Positions 59,584 through 64,000 of a stretch of 64,000 bases of DNA are shown in pieces (position 1 is the stretch's first letter; every line of letters begins with the position of its first letter). Position numbers and translations under genes: made by a program. The notes below the pieces were generated by a model. It saw only the letters and a list, made by a program, of their open reading frames with translations, was not told where the DNA came from and made no database searches. Origin of the DNA: Anoplopoma fimbria (taxonomy: Eukaryota > Chordata > Actinopteri > Perciformes > Anoplopomatidae); assembly GCF_027596085.1 (NCBI RefSeq), contig NC_072457.1, positions 28,366,297-28,430,296 on the forward strand, given 5' to 3'.

Positions 59584-62053
59584 TTTTTTTAATCACAATC
59601 ATAGTGTAGTATTTCAAAAAAAGTAATTTTACTTCAGCAAGAAAGTTAAGAGTACTTCTTTTACCACTGCCAATACCAAAATGACCAGTTTGAGAAAGGG
59701 TGAAAAGATAAGCGCTGTTTGCATTGGGCCCCCAAACCATTGAATCCACCCCTGAAAAGCACCCAAGTCGGTTGATAGTTGTCAGATACACTGGGGAAAT
59801 ACACTCTAGTTAACGGGAATAAACATCAGGAAATGACCTACCTCGCCGAACTCTACCTTAAGGCCAAGTAGATCACTGCCTGGTGATGCCCCAGACTAAA
59901 CGGGCCTCACTGCTATTGATTTTTTATGAGGTTACAAAATGCACTATTAATAATACTGTAATGTTTATCTTTACTTTACAATTGTTCACTTTCCCCAAAG
60001 GGATCATTATACAATACATATCACACCACCAAGCCCAAAAGGACTAACAACAGAAGATTTCTTTGTGTTGATCGTTGTTGGTGAATGGAAAGGAGGTGTA
60101 CATTAAAATCGAATAGAATAGACATTCCGTCCCTCATGTTAATGTGGGAGGCACTGTTTGCATAGCATTAAGATCTAAATTATTTTCATACTTTATTTCA
60201 TGTTGTACAAATTATTTTATAAGCATTTAGGGTACATATTTGTTTGGTATATAAAAATATATACTAAATTAAATAGGTTATGTCTACATAAAGCACACAT
60301 TATCTCTTCTTCCTTCAATGTCTTTCTTGTCTTTTTCTGACAACACCATAGTCACAAATTCACACCTTATTCTAGGGTTTTGAAAGTGAACTCTCCTCCA
60401 GACAAACAAACAAATTATGGATGAATTTGTAATGTGTTTAAGGCCATAAAGAGGCGGCCCCCACACTTTTCAGCCTGTGTAGTGGATGTCATGTATAGTC
60501 GTCACTCTGAGGGAGTCTTTATCAGTGGTGGGCTCGTCATCGCGGACCAGCAGCAGTCAGGAGACCATTATCTGTGAGATGACAGCAGCACGACTCTGCC
60601 CCATGTCAACAGATAAACAGCAGCAAGAATATAATCACCTTTCACACACAGGTCTTCTCAGAAGTCAGAGCCATATGTCTTCACGGGGAAGACAGAGACC
60701 GACCTGTATGTGTGTGCGTGGAGTGAGTTATATCTATAAGAAGTATTGGCTCAACAATGGGGATGAGGTTTTAATTGCAAACTTAAACTGAATCGTTAAA
60801 TATAAAATATAATATACAATTCTACTGAGATCTATTTGTGGTGCAACATAATATCTATCCAAACATGTTATTATAAACGGTTTAAGACCATATTAACATG
60901 AAATGTGCACACACTTCAGTGTACATACACCAAAACAGTCTGCACTCTCTGCCAAAGCATGCTTTATTAGATAGTGGCCAGACATCTGATAGCCAAGTTG
61001 TGAATGAAAAATACCATACGAGTGCCCTTCACTACTCTGCACTTTCAAAACTACATTTTGTAGTGGCATTTAGATAATTATTTTGTATATTTATATTTTA
61101 TTTACATTTACATCTATCTCATATGAATTTTGGGGAAACTGTAACTGCCTGTTATCTGGTCAATGATTGTTTTCCTTATATTGTATTTTATTTATCTAAT
61201 TTTAGTCTATTTTAAATGTGCTTTAATGCATTTCTGTTCTTTTTTCATTTTTCTCTTTCCTTATTTTAAGCACTTTAAATTGCTTAATTTTTTGTGGCAC
61301 CTTTTACAAATGTGTAAAAGGTGCCACAAAATTAAACTTGTATGGCACAATTAAAGGTGCCATACAATTAAACCCACATGGGATGATTGTTTTGTGTACA
61401 TTTCTGGATTACTGTCAAAGTGAGTACATTAAAAATACAGCAATCATTATTTGCAATTTATTTAGAAAAAAACACAATTATTGTTGGAATCCTCATTATT
61501 ATGTTATTTTCTATTTTGACATTATAGCGATTGGTCTAGATTCAAGAATGATGCATTTCTTAGTGAAATGATGAGCTTGTTACTCATCAGTCTTTTCAGA
61601 GTTTACTTTTTAATTTGAATCCCACAGAACAGGAAGACAGTGTGGTGAGATGGTACAGTCAGATTCTTAGGGATTTATATATTAACAACCTTAATGGACT
61701 CAAAAAGGCGGGCCAGCAAAGTAACTCATGCTTACGCTCCACCTCCTAACGGTCAAAACCTACATGAAAAAGAGAGATTTGCAGTTAAACTTGCAGCTGA
61801 CAGAGATAGACAAGAGAGAGGAGAGAGAGATAGCAGGGGAGGAATGGAGAAAAGGGGGAAGCTTTAAGAACCTTTTTCTGCTGCCTTTTAGCACTGAGCG
61901 GACTGTAACTGGGATGACTGGCCTGGTGAGCTGGGCTTTGACTTTCTGTTAGCTGAGCTTAAGATTGTCATGTAAATACTAAAAGCAAAAAAAAAGTGAG
62001 AAATTACAATTTATTTGCTACCACTGACAATCTGAATCATATCAAAGTGCTTG
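59584..62053. other. Intergenic region upstream of the KLF gene
   Basis: AT-rich sequence with no recognised exon. Contains the double hairpin at 61290-61367 and a purine-rich patch (about 61797-61865). Probably includes the promoter and 5'UTR of the KLF gene near its right end. Confidence 0.5.
61290..61367. repeat. Two adjacent perfect hairpins
   Basis: Hairpin 1: 19-bp arms 61290-61308 and 61313-61331 (arm TTTTGTGGCACCTTTTACA), 4-nt loop. Hairpin 2: 11-bp arms 61338-61348 and 61357-61367 (arm TTGTATGGCAC), 8-nt loop. Both arms share GGCAC, so the two look related. Confidence 0.95.
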
Positions 62054-63952
62054 ATGGCTATTACACAGGCTGTGCTCCCCTCCTTCAGCTCCTTCTCCAA
62101 CATCGCTCAATCCAGTGACAATATGAAAGTAAGTAATGGGTTAACGCCAGTTGTTTGATTCCTACACATTGACAGGAAAAAGTCTAGTGCTTCCTTTTGT
62201 ATGGTCTATATCCTTGTGCGGATAATTTGTACATTCCACAGATAGATTATCAATTATTTCACTTTATATTTACTTGACAAATGCTGAGCTTGTGGTGTCT
62301 CCCATATAACTGGAGACAAAAAGGTGGTTGACTGCAATTATTGTAAGTCGGTTTAGATCAAAAACATCTGCTAATGTAATTAAAATAAAATGCAGTGTCG
62401 TGAATAATCAGAAGAACGTCAGCAGGGAGTGAAATGATTGTTAGATGTAATGATTCAATTAATGTCTTTAACGATAGGTTAACATTTTTTCAAGTATATC
62501 TGACATGCCAAATGTACAGTTAGAGTTATTGGTGACTGTGCTGTCCACTCTGGCCGCAAAGGTTTTCCCCCTTAGAAAAATCAAGTTGGTATTTTCTTAA
62601 ATTAGTCATATTAGTACAAAATTCCCACTCTGTGTTTCTACTAACAGTGTTCCCTTGCTGGGCCACAGTGGAGGGATTATAACGCAAAGTGGTAATTCTG
62701 TACTAAAAACTAAATTTGGAAGATAAACACTTGAGGATTGACAGATTAAGACAGACTGCTCAAGTCTCATATTAGCTTCTGCTTATCTCTTAACAGCCAG
62801 TATGGTCAGAAAGAGCAACTACAGCAACCAGTAACACTTTCAATGGAATTATAACAACATACTTATTTGTTACATTTTGTCTTATAATGTCAATCCTGAT
62901 GTTGTCTACACACAAAAAAAGTATTCCTGTCACCTCAACACAGTGAGGCATACAGCTGGAATTGGTATGTGACAGAAATAAGCAGATCAGTGCATCCCTA
63001 CTTTAATTTCAAAAACAATGTGGAGGAATCTCCTTTTCACAAAATATTTTGCTTGCTGATCATCACTTCTCAACGCTCTCCAACACCATCTAGGTGTGGA
63101 AGTCTGAGGCTGACTCTCTCCTTCCGGACTTTCTCGGCAACAAACTGTCACCAAGCAGCTCTGAGCAGCTGCAGGTCTCTCAACAGATGACGGAGGAGCT
63201 CCTAGATGATGACAGCCGAGCATCCTGGGACATTGAGTTCCTGCTGAATGATTGGAGCAGTCCATCGTCCGACCTCAACGCATCTCTGTACAACAACGAT
63301 CAACGGCTTCCACAGTTGGAACCAAACACAGGGTACCAAGAGGCGGACATGTTTAAGGACCAGCCTGGACAGGAGAATATGCAGATGAACACTGGCTGCC
63401 TCATGGCGGAGCTCCTGTCCCCAGCTGAAACCACAACGCCAGTCCAGCCAGAGCTGTACCACCATGGTTATAAAGACGACCAAACAGGTCGGACTTCATT
63501 TCCCAGTCTACCTAATGTAGATCAGTTTGTCTTCCCTCAAGCAGGCAGTGAGGAGAGGCACAGCAGAGGAAACCTCACCAAAGTCTCATCGTGGGACTTT
63601 AACCCTTACTATCCCCAGCAACACCCTTCCATGGTGACCTTCACCAACAGCAGGTTCATACCGCCTCAACCTGTGACCCCTGACCCTCGACACTACAGCT
63701 ACATGCCACACTTTAACCACAACGCCAACCTTTTCTGTGAATACCCCCACAGCCAGACCACTAGTCATCTGCCTCTTCACCAGCAGTCCAGGCTGGTTGT
63801 TCCACAGCTGCCCCCTGGTGGGATGGAGGGAAAGCGTGGTCGAAGGGCGACAGGGAAAAAGAGGCCCGCAATCCACAGCTGTGAATACCCCGGCTGCAGT
63901 AAGACCTACACCAAGAGCTCACACCTCAAGGCTCACCTCCGAACCCACACAG
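62054..63952 (+). CDS. klf1: Krueppel-like factor, KLF1/KLF17 class, first two coding exons (cut by right edge)
   Basis: Exon 1 is 62054-62128 (starts [19 protein letters not shown]) and exon 2 is 63094-63952 (859 nt, ends HLRTHTG|gtacac). 311 residues are seen. Features: the ALLPSFSTF-type start common to KLF1/2/4/17; an acidic activation segment [20 protein letters not shown] that resembles KLF1 ATWDLDLLL; a Tyr/Pro/His-rich middle; a basic nuclear-localisation stretch ([13 protein letters not shown]); and the first C2H2 finger ([20 protein letters not shown]). Fingers 2 and 3 lie beyond the window, and the break after HTG is the usual KLF intron position. The KLF group assignment is firm. 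KLF1 over the fish klf17 paralogue is a judgement from the N-terminus and from the human 16p/22q/19p genes I believe share one fish linkage group. The role would be an erythroid-type GC/CACCC-box transcription factor. Confidence 0.75.
62340..62385 (+). repeat. Decayed SINE/LINE 3' tail
   Basis: TTGTAAGTCGGTTTAGATCA followed by AAAACATCTGCTAATGTAAT is a mutated form of the shared SINE/LINE 3' module, in intron 1 of the KLF gene. Confidence 0.65.
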
Positions 63953-64000
63953 GTACACCACACTGACTCTGCCACAGAAACTCAAACGTCTGTCAGAATA

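Noticed and set aside
60486..60791. 101-residue plus-strand open frame upstream of the KLF gene
   Set aside because: No recognisable domain, no splice support and low-complexity composition.

Overview
The window is vertebrate nuclear DNA, most likely from a percomorph-type teleost. Its genes are short-exon, GT-AG-spliced orthologues of human genes with compact introns. The repeats are fish-typical: a tRNA-derived SINE whose tail matches a LINE 3' end, Rex1-like LINE 3' ends, and long AT-rich minisatellites. One 100-N assembly gap is present at 56891-56990. All exon joins below were read by eye from splice consensus, reading-frame phase and remembered protein families; no search was run.

Layout, left to right. 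(1) bmerb1 (minus, first two coding exons only), mpv17l (minus, 4 exons) and ntan1 (minus, 10 exons). (2) ddx17 (plus, 13 exons), divergent from ntan1 across about 530 bp. (3) gga1 (minus, 17 exons), convergent with ddx17. (4) micall1 (plus, 16 exons), divergent from gga1 across about 610 bp. (5) A c22orf23/UPF0193 homologue (minus, 6 coding exons), convergent with micall1. (6) A repeat-rich interval of about 8 kb with a LINE fragment and a 3.2-kb minisatellite. (7) The first two coding exons of a KLF1/KLF17-class zinc-finger gene (plus), cut by the right edge.

In human the first three genes lie on 16p13.11 and the next four on 22q13.1, so the window carries a junction of two human synteny blocks between ntan1 and ddx17. 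Functionally, gga1 (clathrin/Arf sorting adaptor) and micall1 (Rab/EHD recycling-endosome scaffold) share a divergent promoter and both act in endosomal membrane traffic. bmerb1 and micall1 both carry a bMERB-type Rab-binding module.

The most notable signals are these. A possible 480-nt poison exon lies in the long ddx17 intron 11. A 118-bp tandem duplication at the gga1 promoter copies the start-codon context and creates an overlapping uORF. A roughly 1.84-kb TGTAA/TGTAG array appears to have grown from a SINE/LINE tail beside mpv17l exon 1, with a second such tail ending at that exon's splice donor. A SINE is nested in a SINE. A perfect RFX X-box sits upstream of c22orf23. A MITE-like element lies in the micall1 3' region. 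An exact 71-bp repeat in micall1 intron 1 may be an assembly artefact.
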